64,000 nucleotides of DNA from VRUE01 sp963695835. Lineage in GTDB: Bacteria; Actinomycetota; Thermoleophilia; Solirubrobacterales; 70-9. Below are positions 43,691 to 52,337 of this stretch, in pieces. The DNA is taken from contig CAVOHR010000004.1 in the NCBI GenBank assembly GCA_963695835.1, positions 310,001-374,000 of the forward strand, in the 5' to 3' direction. The first letter of the stretch is position 1, and each line of letters starts with the position of its first letter. The notes under the pieces were generated by a model. That model did no database searches. It saw only the letters and a list, made by a program, of their open reading frames with translations, and was not told the DNA's origin. Both the position numbers and the translations under genes were made by a program.

Positions 43691-44016
43691 GTTCTGGGCG
43701 GCTTTCCAGCTCACCCTGCCGCTGGTGAGCCTGTCGGAGGAGCTGTCGGCCTCCTGCCGGCTGACCGTGCCGGTCCCCGGCCGGCCGGCCGCGGCTGGCC
43801 GGGGCGACGGTGCTGGTCGAGCAGGGAAAGGTCACGTCGGTCTCCCCCGACCTCGAGATGCAGAGCGAGAGCTACGCCACCGGCGCGCCGATCGACTGGC
43901 TCGACACCCTGATCGACCCCAGCGTCGCCAAGGTCGAGGCGAGCGGCGACCCGCAGATCTGCCTGGGCCTGTTCGACGGCCTGCACGAAACGCTGTTCGG
44001 GGTCTCCGTGGGGTGA
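43691..44016 (+). pseudogene. Tandem winged-helix regulator tail, frameshifted
   Basis: The first frame reads AFQLTLPLVSLSEELSASCRL and, after about 43800, the next frame continues VLVEQGKVTSVSPDLEM, then DWLDTLIDPSVAKVEASGD and LHETLFGVSVG. It corresponds to the SCP2-like third of the regulator with one frameshift. Confidence 0.75.
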
Positions 44017-44111
44017 GTAGGCGCTCAGGCCGGTGGGCTGAGGACGCGAAGGACAGTTCAGGGCCGGTTGCAGGCGTCTGGAGGAGCAGATCAGTTGCTC
44101 AAATAGCATAC

Positions 44112-44130
44112 GTTTGCGATATACGCAAAC
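44112..44130. promoter_or_regulatory. Inverted repeat upstream of the AbiE-like pair (operator)
   Basis: GTTTGCG and CGCAAAC are perfect arms around ATATA, in an AT-rich stretch. AbiEi antitoxins bind such repeats to repress their own operon. Confidence 0.55.
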
Positions 44131-44155
44131 CTCGATAAATAGATAACTAGACTGA

Positions 44156-44161
44156 TATACT
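44156..44161 (+). promoter_or_regulatory. -10 box of the AbiE-like operon
   Basis: TATACT lies 11 nt before ATG 44173, so the leader would be about 5 nt or absent. Confidence 0.5.
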
Positions 44162-44172
44162 TGCTGTTCGTC

Positions 44173-45297
44173 ATGTCCGCAAACGCCGAAAATCCAGAAC
44201 TTTCGCTTGCCGGCGAAGCCGTCGCCTGGCTGCAGGAGCGCCTGCCGACAGGTTGGCGGGTCGGACCATGGGTCGGTGCCTTGGACAGTCCAGATGCCCT
44301 TGCGCTGGTCGATTCGACAATCGCGATCAAGGCGCCGAAAGGCACAAGCGTGCAGATCGCCGTCGAGGCGCGGCAGGCGATCTACCCGCGGGAGGTCCTC
44401 GGGCTGCTGTCGCCGCTCGCGCGGGCGGCGCACTCTCTGGGCGGAGACGTCCCGCTGCTTGTCGTTGCGCCCTGGTTGAGCAAGCGAACCCAGGAGCTGC
44501 TCGCCAAGCAGCGGATCAACTACATCGACCTGACCGGCAACGCTCTTCTCTGCCTGGACAGCCCCGCCATCTACCTCGAGACCGTCGGCTCGCCACGCAA
44601 CCCCGCCCCCCGGGAGCGCGGCAGGGTGCAGATGACGGGCGCCAAAGCCGCCCGGCTGATCCGCTTCCTGGTCGACGTCCGCCCCCCGTACGGCGTACGG
44701 GAGCTTGCCGCGGCCACGGACCTCGCTCCCGGCTATGTCTCGCGACTGCTGGATGCCCTCTACCGGGAGGCGCTGATCGAGCGGCGATCCCGCGGTCCGG
44801 TCGAGAGCGTCGACGTTGGCGCCCTGCTCCGCCGCTGGGCGAGCTCGTATGACATCTTCAGGACGAACGGCGTCGATGCGTCCGTCGCCGTCGGCGGAAT
44901 TGACCGCCTGCTGGGGGATCTTGCCGGCGGGGCGGGAGGCGGGATGAAACTGGCGATCACCGGCTCGGTCGCCGCGGCGCGCCTTGCGCCGGTCACCGCG
45001 CCCGCCGTCCTGCACCTCTACTGCGCCGAGCCCGCCTCGCTGGCGGAGCAGCTGAAGCTGCTTCCCGCCGAGGAGGGGGGGGATGTCCTCCTGCTGAAGC
45101 CCTTCGATGAAGTCGTCTGGAGCCGCCTGCGGGAGGAGGGAGGGCTGCCCTACGCTGCGCCCAGCCAAGTGGCCGTCGACTGCCTGACCGGAAACGGGCG
45201 CATGCCCGCCGAAGGAGAGGCGCTGATCCGGTGGATGCTGGACGACGAAGCCGCCTGGAGGCTTCCCTCGCTCGAGGCGGCGGAGCCGCCGCGATGA
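44173..45297 (+). CDS. AbiEi-like antitoxin/transcription regulator
   Basis: The 374-aa protein has an N-terminal PD-(D/E)XK-like region (AIKAPKGTSVQIAVEARQAI ... LLVVAPWLSKRTQELL ... INYIDLTGNALL) and a middle winged helix (YGVRELAAATDLAPGYVSRLLDALYREALIERR). This is the layout of large AbiEi-type or COG5340-type antitoxins. The stop overlaps the next start by ATGA. Together with the nucleotidyltransferase it probably forms a type IV toxin-antitoxin system, known to give phage abortive infection. Confidence 0.7.
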   Translation: MSANAENPELSLAGEAVAWLQERLPTGWRVGPWVGALDSPDALALVDSTIAIKAPKGTSVQIAVEARQAIYPREVLGLLSPLARAAHSLGGDVPLLVVAPWLSKRTQELLAKQRINYIDLTGNALLCLDSPAIYLETVGSPRNPAPRERGRVQMTGAKAARLIRFLVDVRPPYGVRELAAATDLAPGYVSRLLDALYREALIERRSRGPVESVDVGALLRRWASSYDIFRTNGVDASVAVGGIDRLLGDLAGGAGGGMKLAITGSVAAARLAPVTAPAVLHLYCAEPASLAEQLKLLPAEEGGDVLLLKPFDEVVWSRLREEGGLPYAAPSQVAVDCLTGNGRMPAEGEALIRWMLDDEAAWRLPSLEAAEPPR

Positions 45298-46163
45298 GAC
45301 ACGACGGCGGAGGTTCTCTCGACGAGGAGTACGTAGAGGCGCGGCGCGTCCTGCTGGATGCCCTCTACGGACTCGGGCCTCAGCGCGGAGCATTCGTGCT
45401 GGTCGGCGCACAGGCGATATACCTGCGTGCGGGGCCTGGGAGCCTGCCGGTCGCCGAGTTCACGACCGACGGCGATCTTGCTCTCGATCCAGGGCTGCTG
45501 GCGGACTCGCCTGGGCTTGGCGAGCTGATGGAAGGCGCCGGTTTCGAGCCGGCGAGAGCCGGCGCCTCGGCGGAGCCAGGAATCTGGGAGGCGTCGGCCA
45601 TCGTCAACGGCGTGGCCACGACGATCCCGGTGGATCTGATCGTCCCGGCCGGCATCGCCGCTCCGGGCGGGAGGCGAGGCGCCCGGCTCGGCCCTCATGG
45701 CAAGCGAGTCGCACGCAAGACGAGGGGGTTGGAGGCGGCCCTCGTCGACAACGACGTCATGGAGATCGGGGCGCTCGACGCCGCGGACAACCGGAAGGTG
45801 GCGGTCAGGGTCGCTGGAATCGCGGCGCTGTTCGTGGCCAAGGCGCACAAGATCGACGACCGCCTCGAGAGCGACCGCCGGGATCGCCTCGACGACAAGG
45901 ATGCGGCCGATGTGATCCGGTTGATGCAGGCCGGCTCGGCGGCGGAAGTCGGCAAGACCCTCGCAGAGCTCTGCGACCATCCCGTCGCCGGCGGGCCCGC
46001 CGAGCACGCCGTGCGCCAGATCGGAGCTCTCTTCGGCAACAGAGCGGGAGCGGGGATCGAGATGGCGTCGCGCGCCCTGCGGCTCGCGATGCCGGAGGAG
46101 CGGGTCAGGACGATCTGTCTCGCCTACGTCGGCGATCTGCTCGACTCCATCGAGAGCGCTTAG
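45294..46163 (+). CDS. AbiEii-like nucleotidyltransferase toxin
   Basis: The 289-aa protein starts in the overlap ATGA. It has the nucleotidyltransferase pattern FVLVGAQAIYLRAGPG, then EFTTDGDLALDP with the two catalytic Asp of TDGD, and VPVDLIVPAG-like as the third strand. The later KAHKIDDRLESDRRDRLDDKDAADVIRLM matches the AbiEii/COG2253-type Lys-rich region. These enzymes transfer nucleotides to tRNA or other targets. Confidence 0.7.
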   Translation: MRHDGGGSLDEEYVEARRVLLDALYGLGPQRGAFVLVGAQAIYLRAGPGSLPVAEFTTDGDLALDPGLLADSPGLGELMEGAGFEPARAGASAEPGIWEASAIVNGVATTIPVDLIVPAGIAAPGGRRGARLGPHGKRVARKTRGLEAALVDNDVMEIGALDAADNRKVAVRVAGIAALFVAKAHKIDDRLESDRRDRLDDKDAADVIRLMQAGSAAEVGKTLAELCDHPVAGGPAEHAVRQIGALFGNRAGAGIEMASRALRLAMPEERVRTICLAYVGDLLDSIESA

Positions 46164-46168
46164 TACAC

Positions 46169-46208
46169 GGCGACCGGATCGCCGCGCGACTGGCTCGACA
46201 CCCTGTGG
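46169..46208 (+). pseudogene. Very short regulator fragment
   Basis: ATGSPRDWLDTL resembles the TGAPIDWLDTLID segment of the regulator tail at 43870. The match is short and may be chance. Confidence 0.3.
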
Positions 46209-46221
46209 GCCGCGAATACCG

Positions 46222-46653
46222 TCAGGCCGCCAGCGGGTCGCGCCAGCGCAGGCCGGGGAAGCGGGCGAAGTCGGTGTCGTGGGAGCAGAGCTCGGCGCCG
46301 TGCTCGAGGGCCAGCGCCGCCAGGTGGGCGTCGCTGGTCAGGTTGCCGGCCGTGCCGATCGGCTCGAGCAGCGCGCGCAGTGTGGCGGCATGCCGATGGG
46401 TGGGGTGAACCACGGCGGCAATCGGTTGGTCGAGCCAGCTCTCGACGAACTCGAAAGCCCTGGCGAGCGAGAGGGCGTTCGCAAAGGCGGCAGGGTTGGT
46501 CGAGATGCGAATGAAGCCGAGCAGGACCAGCCAGGCGAAGCCGACTTCCTCGGTGTCCGAGAGCGCCTGCTCGAGCCACGAGCGGGATCGGGCATGGTGA
46601 CGCGAGGACTCGTCTGCCGTGTAGAGGAGCAGGTTGACGTCGGGCAGCTTCAC
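46222..46653 (-). CDS. PIN-domain toxin (VapC-like), fourth pair
   Basis: The 143-aa protein has LPDVNLLLYTADESSRHH (Asp), LGFIRISTNPAAF, LTSDAHLAALALEHGAELCSHDTDFARFPGLRW (Asp, Asp), the pattern of the VapC group that begins with DVNLLLYA. The start overlaps the antitoxin stop by 4 nt. It is a different sub-family from the three other PIN toxins. Confidence 0.88.
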   Translation of the reverse strand: MKLPDVNLLLYTADESSRHHARSRSWLEQALSDTEEVGFAWLVLLGFIRISTNPAAFANALSLARAFEFVESWLDQPIAAVVHPTHRHAATLRALLEPIGTAGNLTSDAHLAALALEHGAELCSHDTDFARFPGLRWRDPLAA

Positions 46654-46913
46654 TTGCCCATCCGCATCTTGCGGATCGTTTCGGCGTCTTCGAGCTCGCC
46701 CGCCAGTTGAAGGGCCTTGACGAGGTTGACGCCGGCCCTGGCCTCCATGCGCTGAGGGGTGGGCAGCCGGTAGGGCCGCGGCTTCGCCTCGCCGCGCTCG
46801 AAGCCGCGCCGCACGGTGCTGTTCAGCGCCTCCTTGAAGGAGACGTCCCGATCGCGGGCGAGGTGCTTGAGCTTGGCGGCGACGTCATCGTCCAGGGTTA
46901 CCGTGGTGCGCAT
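46650..46913 (-). CDS. Ribbon-helix-helix antitoxin (VapB-like), fourth pair
   Basis: From ATG 46913 the protein has 87 aa: MRTTVTLDDDVAAKLKHLARDRDVSFKEALN is a clear ribbon-helix-helix. TATGAT (46926-46921) ends 7 nt before the start, so I prefer this ATG to the one at 46925, which would lie in the promoter. Confidence 0.82.
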   Translation of the reverse strand: MRTTVTLDDDVAAKLKHLARDRDVSFKEALNSTVRRGFERGEAKPRPYRLPTPQRMEARAGVNLVKALQLAGELEDAETIRKMRMGK

Positions 46914-47013
46914 CGAAGGCATCATAGCAGCACATGTGATGCTGTCATGATGCTCGCACCGGGTGCCGGCACCGGGCGGATTGAGCCGGTCGAGCTGAGA
47001 TAGGCGCCGCCGC

Positions 47014-47229
47014 CTACCGCCTCGAGCGCCGAGGCGAGGATCGACCCCGCATTTCCCGCCAGACCTCGGCTCGTTCAGGCCAGATCAGAATCACGGCTCC
47101 GACGATTCCCAGCACGAAGACGATGATGTAGGCCTCCCCCAGGTTGGCGTGGATTAGCCACATGATCAAGGACGCGACGACCGCGACGGCGGCGCTGACC
47201 CAACTCTCTGATCGGACAAAACGCCTCAT
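47014..47229 (-). CDS. Small membrane protein B, copy 3
   Basis: The 71-aa protein is intact: MRRFVRSESWVSA, VAVVASLIMWLIHA, YIIVFVLGIVGAVILIW, REMRGRSSPRRSRR. Its partner A is reduced to 28 codons. Confidence 0.75.
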   Translation of the reverse strand: MRRFVRSESWVSAAVAVVASLIMWLIHANLGEAYIIVFVLGIVGAVILIWPERAEVWREMRGRSSPRRSRR

Positions 47230-47312
47230 AGACCGGAGATTACCTGAACGAGCAGCGAGACGCAGTAAACGCCAACCCCGGCCCTCAGCTGCCATGGGTC
47301 GACCGCGGGCAT
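47226..47312 (-). pseudogene. Small membrane gene A, copy 3 (internal deletion)
   Basis: The frame MPAVDPWQLR joins directly to AGVGVYCVSLLVQVISGL. The deletion of 168 bp is in frame, leaving a 28-aa peptide with one helix that still overlaps B by ATGA. Confidence 0.75.
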
Positions 47313-47452
47313 GCCCCGACCGTGCCAGGGTCCGGCGCGCGTGTGGCGCGCACAACGAAAAAATTGCGTGACGGGATCGTGACGATTTCTCGCAAGGCGG
47401 CGGGCGTGAGCGGCCCCTGGGACCCTCCCCGTCCCCCACCTGTGCGTCGCGC

Positions 47453-47617
47453 TCAGCGCAGGAGGATGCCCCGGCGGGTGAACCTGCCGATCGGGTGGCC
47501 GCCCTGCGTCAGATGCACCGAGACGTCGTAGCGGCCGCGGGGAAGCGTGCCCAGGAGCCGGACCAGCGGCAGGTTGACCGTCGCTCCGGGAACGATCTTC
47601 TTGGGCCCAGCGGCGGG
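47453..47617 (-). pseudogene. 3' fragment of the secreted protein at 63398
   Basis: It is nearly identical to 63398-63560 (VNLPLVRLLGTLPRGRYDVS, HLTQGGHPIGRFTRRG). The 70 bp before it in plus orientation also match 63325-63397, so a block of about 240 bp was copied. Confidence 0.8.
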
Positions 47618-47727
47618 AGGCGATCGTCGACCGCGAGCTCGGGGACGCGCTTGCCGCCGTCGACCCGCACCCGGCGAGCAAGTCGCGGCTGATCCGCGAC
47701 CCGGCGCTGCGGGGGGCGGAGGCGGCT
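47613..47727 (+). pseudogene. Fragment of the vapB antitoxin at 33229
   Basis: It matches 33256-33366 (VDRELGDALAAVDPHPASKS) with two or three changes. It runs straight into the regulator promoter region at 47730. Confidence 0.8.
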
Positions 47728-47752
47728 ACGCGGTCGTCTGCGACTCGCGAAA

Positions 47753-47782
47753 TTCCCAAATAGGTCGGCTTCGTGTCACAAT
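47753..47782 (+). promoter_or_regulatory. Promoter of regulator copy at 47789
   Basis: TTCCCA (47753-47758), 18 nt, CACAAT (47777-47782), GTG after 6 nt. Confidence 0.65.
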
Positions 47783-47788
47783 TGGGCC

Positions 47789-48766
47789 GTGGCAGTCGAG
47801 GCCGGGTTCAGGGCGCGTGCCGGGACGCTGACCCTCATCTACATGGTCAGCGACGCCGAACGCGGCGTGCTGCGCACGCTGCTGGCCGAAGCCGCGACCG
47901 GAACCCGCGTGCAGGAGATCGAGCCCCCGCCGGGACGCGAGGACGAGTACCGCCTCGACCTCTTCAACGACCCCTACCTGCTCGAACCCGCGGATCCCGA
48001 CCTCGGCCCCGGCACGCCGATCGGCCCCGACACCCTGGTCCAGCCCACCCCGGCGGGCCGGGAGTTCGTCTCCGTCTCCGCCGTCCTCGAGGGTTGGCTG
48101 AAGGCCCGCCCCGGGGGCCCGCCGAGGGCCGAGGAGGAGTGCGGGGAGACGGTGGCGACGCTGCTCGCCGGCTGGTCGGCGAACGTCACGCACGCCCTCG
48201 CTGCCGGGCCGCTCACCGTCACGGAGGCGTGCGAGGCGGTGCCGACGCTCGAGGACGAGCTCGTCGCAACCTACATCGCCAAGATGGAGCGCACCGGATT
48301 GCTCCGGGCCCTCGACTCCGTCGACGGCGAGACCCACTACGAGCCGACCGAGTGGTTGCGCCTCAGCATCGCGCCGCTCGCCGCCGCGGCGCGGATGGAG
48401 CTGCGCCACCCGCCCGGCGACACGGCGCCGATCGCGCTCGCCGACATCGAAGCCGCCTTCCGGCTCGCGCTGCCGCTGCTGCGCCTGCCGCGCCGCGTCT
48501 CGGGCTCCTGCGCGCTCCTCGTCGAGCTGGACGAGGAGGTCGCCGGCGGCCCCGCCGCGCTCACCGCCCGCGTCGAGGGGGGCCGCGTCGTCGCGGTCGA
48601 GCCCAGCCTTGCCGAGGACGCCGAGGCCCGCGCCGCCGCTCCCGCCTCGGAGTGGCTGGACGCAGTGATCGACGGGGCCAGGACGATCGAGATGAGCGGC
48701 GAGCGCCGCCTCGCCCGCTACCTGGTCGAGGGCCTGCGCGAGGCGCTGTTCGGCCGCCGGCCGTAG
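47789..48766 (+). CDS. Tandem winged-helix regulator with SCP2-like domain, copy 6
   Basis: The 325-aa protein is a close twin of 38900-39871 and 55192-56184. Differences cluster in the wing of the second domain (LLRALDSVDGETHYEPTEWLR) and in the SCP2-like part. The end is LREALFGRRP. Recent gene duplication or gene conversion is likely. Confidence 0.85.
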   Translation: MAVEAGFRARAGTLTLIYMVSDAERGVLRTLLAEAATGTRVQEIEPPPGREDEYRLDLFNDPYLLEPADPDLGPGTPIGPDTLVQPTPAGREFVSVSAVLEGWLKARPGGPPRAEEECGETVATLLAGWSANVTHALAAGPLTVTEACEAVPTLEDELVATYIAKMERTGLLRALDSVDGETHYEPTEWLRLSIAPLAAAARMELRHPPGDTAPIALADIEAAFRLALPLLRLPRRVSGSCALLVELDEEVAGGPAALTARVEGGRVVAVEPSLAEDAEARAAAPASEWLDAVIDGARTIEMSGERRLARYLVEGLREALFGRRP

Positions 48767-48942
48767 CCGCGCGCAACTCACAGCTACGTCGCTATCACGC
48801 TCCCCCTTCAACTCTCTCGCATCTCGTACATGATGTCAGAAACCATAGGACAACAGATTGCGCGGTTGGCGCGCTGCCCGGGCATTTAGGTAGCTGATAT
48901 CGGTGTAATAGCTTCTAACTTGGTAGCTTATTCTGGAAGGCA
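48767..48942. other. Intergenic control region of the DUF4143 ATPase
   Basis: An AT-richer stretch. Bases 48883-48942 are conserved before the ATPase remnant at 32680-32743, with TATTCT at 48929-48934 eight nt before the GTG and GGAAGG between them, so both a leaderless and an SD-led start are possible. Confidence 0.5.
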
Positions 48943-50379
48943 GTGGCTCTTTCCGATGCACAGATCATCGAGCAGAACCCTTGGTGGGGTGGCCCCGGGT
49001 GGGAGAGCCGGGACTCGCACCTGCGCCGTCTGGGCCGCCGGCCGCGCCGGCTGCCGGCGAAGCTGGTCGACGAGATCGATCTCGGAGCGGCTGCGCTCCA
49101 CACCCTGCGCGGCCCCCGCCAGGTCGGCAAGTCGACCGACCTGAAGCTGCTGGTCCAGCGCGCACTCGGGGAGGGCTTCGAGCCCAGGAGGGCCATCTAT
49201 CTGACGCTCGAACTGCTCGAAGGCCAGTCGCTGCCGGAGGTGGCGGTGACGATCAAGCGCGCGAGAGCGCTGGCGGGCGGCGACCGCCCCAGCCTCGTCC
49301 TGCTCGACGAGGTCACGTTCGTGCGGGGCTGGCAGACGGCGATCAAGTCGCTGTGGGACGACGGCACGCTCGACGAGGACATCGTCGTCTGCACCGGCTC
49401 CTCGGCGATCGACCTGCGCGAGGGCACGGCGGACCGGCTCCCCGGGCGGCGCGGGCCGGGTCTCGATCACAGCGTCTTCCCCCAGAGCTTCGCGGCATTC
49501 GCCAGGGCGCTCGATCCGGCGGTGCCGGATTCCCCACAAAGCGCAGTCGCAGAGCTGGTCTCGGACGCGGGCTGGGATGCGTTGGAGGGGATGCGGATCC
49601 ACCTGCCTCGCCTGGACGAGGCACTGCGGCTGTACCTGCGCTTCGGCGGCCTGCCGGCCGCGGTCGCCGAGGCGATCGGCGGCGCGGACTCCCCCTCGGA
49701 GGAGACGAAGAAGGTCGTCTACGACTCGCTGCTGCGGGAGATACAGCGCAAGCGCGCGAGCCGGCCCGCCGCGCACGCGCTGCTGGAGCGGGTGCTGCGG
49801 TCGCTCGGCTCGAAGACGAGCTGGACTCGGCTCTCGCGGGAGATGTCGGTCGACCTGCGGCCGAGCCCGGCCGGCAGCACCGTCCGCGACTACGTCGAGT
49901 TCCTCGCCGCCGCCTACTTCCTCCTCGTCGCCTACTACTGGCGCAGCGACTCGGACTCCGAGGAGCTCTCCAAGGACAAGAAGCTCTACTTCGGCGACCC
50001 GCTGCTGCACTCGGTGGCGTGCGACCTGGCGCCGGGGATCGCGGCCGACCTCCCCGCCCAGGTTGAGAACGCGATCGCGCTGGCGCTGTATCACCGCTAC
50101 GAGTCGCCGGCCTCCCGCCTGGAAGGGTTCGACGCGCCCGCCGACCTGCACATCTGGCAGACCCGGCGAGCGGGAGAGATCGACTTCGTCTGTGGCCCGC
50201 GCCGGACGGCGGACGTGGTCGAGGTGAAGTACCGGAGCAACCCCGACCTGCGCGGGGCGGCGGCGATCCAGCGCGCGCTGCCGGGGCGAGCGACGATCGT
50301 CGCCACGCGGGACAGGCTCGAGCGCCGGCCCGGCTACGCGCTCGTGCCGGCCCCCCTGCTTCTCTGGGCGATCGGCTGA
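48943..50379 (+). CDS. AAA ATPase with DUF4143 domain (intact copy)
   Basis: The 478-aa protein has Walker A RGPRQVGKSTDLKLL, Walker B PSLVLLDEVTFVRGW, sensor VVCTGSSAIDL, then the DUF4143 region (RLYLRFGGLPAAVAEAIGG ... SKTSWTRLSREM ... YVEFLAAAYFLLVAYYW) and a PD-(D/E)XK-like end (GEIDFVCGPRRTADVVEVKYR). The family is widespread in bacteria and archaea and has no settled role; some members are suspected toxin-like or mobile. Two broken paralogues lie at 26190 and 32744. Confidence 0.9.
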   Translation: MALSDAQIIEQNPWWGGPGWESRDSHLRRLGRRPRRLPAKLVDEIDLGAAALHTLRGPRQVGKSTDLKLLVQRALGEGFEPRRAIYLTLELLEGQSLPEVAVTIKRARALAGGDRPSLVLLDEVTFVRGWQTAIKSLWDDGTLDEDIVVCTGSSAIDLREGTADRLPGRRGPGLDHSVFPQSFAAFARALDPAVPDSPQSAVAELVSDAGWDALEGMRIHLPRLDEALRLYLRFGGLPAAVAEAIGGADSPSEETKKVVYDSLLREIQRKRASRPAAHALLERVLRSLGSKTSWTRLSREMSVDLRPSPAGSTVRDYVEFLAAAYFLLVAYYWRSDSDSEELSKDKKLYFGDPLLHSVACDLAPGIAADLPAQVENAIALALYHRYESPASRLEGFDAPADLHIWQTRRAGEIDFVCGPRRTADVVEVKYRSNPDLRGAAAIQRALPGRATIVATRDRLERRPGYALVPAPLLLWAIG

Positions 50380-50384
50380 GCCGC

Positions 50385-50456
50385 TGCGACGCCGAACGCA
50401 GCGCCGTGCTGCACACGATGCCGGCCGAAGCCACCACCGGGGCCGGTGGCGAGGTG
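50385..50456 (+). pseudogene. N-terminal fragment of a regulator copy
   Basis: CDAERSAVLHTMPAEATTGAG corresponds to VSDAERGVLRTLLAEAATG of the regulator. No further part is present. Confidence 0.55.
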
Positions 50457-50457
50457 C

Positions 50458-51183
50458 CTATCTGATGTACTGGCGGCGACGCTCGCGAGTTCCGAGGAGA
50501 CCCGGAGGCGGCAGGGGCGGGGGAGTCTCGGCGGGCTCCATCCAGTTGGGCGCAACGCGATCCGTGGGCCAGGTGGGCTCCCTCGGTCCTCCGCCCTTCA
50601 AGGCCCATTCGAAGATGTTGCTGAACAACTCCGCCTGCTCAAGCGCATCGTCTGCAGCATTGTGGGTGTGATCGCGCTTTGGCAAGAGCCAGTGCGGCAT
50701 TGAGCGCTGAGAAGAGCTGTCAAAAGGAGTCAGAGCCCTTGCCTGATAGAGGGTGCGGATGTCGAGACACGAGGAGAAGCCGAACGGAGAAACACCCGCG
50801 TATTGAACGAAATACCAGTAAAGGAAAGCCCAATCGAAGGCCACTGGATAGGCGACCAGCACAGCGCGCGCGTTACCCGCATGGCTTCGGACCCAACGAT
50901 CAGCGTCTCGCATTGCTCGCTCTGGATCATCTCCGTCCCGGATAAGCAGGTCGCGGTCGAGTCGATTGACGGCAAGCGCCTCAGCTTCGAAGTTCTCGGT
51001 GACCGGCTTCAACTCCCGGTAGAAGAGCGCCTCCTGATCCTGATCGCAGCGGTCGTAGCGCCGGCCGTCAAAGCGACCGGCGACACAGAGGCCGAAGGAG
51101 AGCATCGAGTACGTGCCGGGGATCGGACCGTCCGTCTCGATATCGGCAGAGATGAAGAGGTCCGGTCGGGGATCGTGCACCAA
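50458..51183 (-). CDS. DnaQ-like 3'-5' exonuclease (DEDD family)
   Basis: The 241-aa protein has ISADIETDGP (first Asp-Glu pair), YPVAFDWAFLYWYF (Exo II Asp) and HNAADDALEQAELF (Exo III His and Asp, HxxxxD type). All DEDDh residues are present, so a nuclease on single-stranded DNA or RNA is likely. The C-terminus is Pro-rich. It stands alone; role in repair or in defence is open. Confidence 0.78.
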   Translation of the reverse strand: MVHDPRPDLFISADIETDGPIPGTYSMLSFGLCVAGRFDGRRYDRCDQDQEALFYRELKPVTENFEAEALAVNRLDRDLLIRDGDDPERAMRDADRWVRSHAGNARAVLVAYPVAFDWAFLYWYFVQYAGVSPFGFSSCLDIRTLYQARALTPFDSSSQRSMPHWLLPKRDHTHNAADDALEQAELFSNIFEWALKGGGPREPTWPTDRVAPNWMEPAETPPPLPPPGLLGTRERRRQYIR

Positions 51184-51237
51184 GCCATCTTAGTATCGCC
51201 GCCGGCGTCCCGCCTGAGCGGCTACGGTAGGGCGCGA

Positions 51238-51620
51238 ATGAACCGAGCCGAGTACTCGCAGGCGCGCATCGAGGAGCTTGGCGACCGCCTCGCGCCGGTC
51301 GAGGAGCTCCTGCGTGACGAGCCACTCTGCATCTACGCAACCGGCTCCTATGCACGCCTTGAGGCGGGCGAGGAGTCAGATATCGACATCTTCTTCCTCT
51401 ACGAGGGCCATCCTCTTGTGCAACGGCTTCCCAACCTAACGTTGATTCAGCTCTCGGCTTGTCTGATCGACGCGACGAGGGAGATGGGCTTCCCCCCGTT
51501 CTCCGAAGACGGGCGCTATCTCGACGTGCACTACCTGGATCACATGGAGGAAGTGCTCGGCAGTCCCGATGACGACAGCCTCAACGCGTTCACTGCTCGG
51601 ATGCTGCTCTTGCTCGAGAG
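51238..51620 (+). pseudogene. Nucleotidyltransferase (Pol beta fold), 3'-truncated
   Basis: From ATG 51238 (nine nt after TACGGT) the frame reads CIYATGSYARLEAGEESDID with the GS...DxD active site, then YLDVHYLDHMEEVLG and FTARMLLLLESRP, where it stops matching and the frame ends at 51639. Relatives continue for more than 100 residues. The break coincides with the end of the queE fragment on the other strand. Confidence 0.65.
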
Positions 51621-51966
51621 CCGGCCCGTCTGCTTGTGAGTCTGCAGGCTGAGCCGCCAGCGAGGGTGCGGCGACAGTACTCGGCCGCAGCCTCGGTGTT
51701 CGCCCGCAACTCGGGGCCGTCCATCGGCTGCAGGAGAAAGTGGTCGAACTGAAGCGACTCAAGCTCAGCGGGGTCGATCGAGTGCTGCGGATAGACAAGC
51801 TTCAACTCGTCGCCTTTCCTGAGGCGCAGCAGAGCGCCGGCCTTGGGGCTGACGCAGACCCAGTCGAGGCCCGACGGGACGGGGCGCGTACCGTTCGTCT
51901 CAACGGCGACCTCGAAGCCGAGCAGATGAAGGGCGTCGACGAGGGCTGCATCGACCTGCAGCAGCG
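51616..51966 (-). pseudogene. queE: 3' part of queE (7-carboxy-7-deazaguanine synthase)
   Basis: The minus strand reads LLQVDAALVDALHLLGFEVA, VETNGT, DWVCVSPKAGALLRLRKGDE, LKLVYPQHS and FDHFLLQPMDGPELRANTEAA, then after a frameshift near 51650 HPRWRLSLQTHKQTG. These are the central and C-terminal motifs of QueE. The radical-SAM Cys motif and the whole N-terminus are missing, so this is a remnant. Confidence 0.8.
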
Positions 51967-52029
51967 AGTGAGCCAGACGATCACGAACGCCACGACACCA
52001 AACGTCGAGGTCGGGGGGAGCGGCGTGCT

Positions 52030-52310
52030 CTACGGTGGCCCCGCTGACGCGAACCGATCCCCAGAGGCGTCGTAGACGACGCTACCCGGCAGCAGGTCGA
52101 GGGACTCTCGGTTCTTCGGGCGGACCGCGGAGAAGTGGCGTCGATCGAGCGTCGCCACCGTGGTTGCGCCGAAGCGCTCGGCGAGCGCGACGACCGAGGC
52201 GTCGACGCCGCCGAGCGGAAAGTCGGCGTACCGGTCGACCAGCTCGGCGACGCGTTTGTAGTCCTCGCCGGCGAGCGCCTCCACATCCTGGGTGGCGAGG
52301 GCTCGGTGAA
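52030..52310 (-). pseudogene. PIN-domain toxin fragment (5'-truncated)
   Basis: FHRALATQDVEALAGEDYKR, ADFPLGGVDASVVALAERFG and VATLDRRHFSAVRP give the second half of a VapC-type PIN domain with two acidic sites. The first Asp and start are absent; a longer frame to 52404 has no PIN homology upstream. Confidence 0.65.
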
Positions 52311-52337
52311 AGCCCGCCTCGGTAGGGTGCGCGCCGC

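Noticed and set aside
44101..44165. tRNA gene in the AT-rich stretch
   Set aside because: No cloverleaf arms or TTCGANNC box; the inverted repeat is better explained as an operator.
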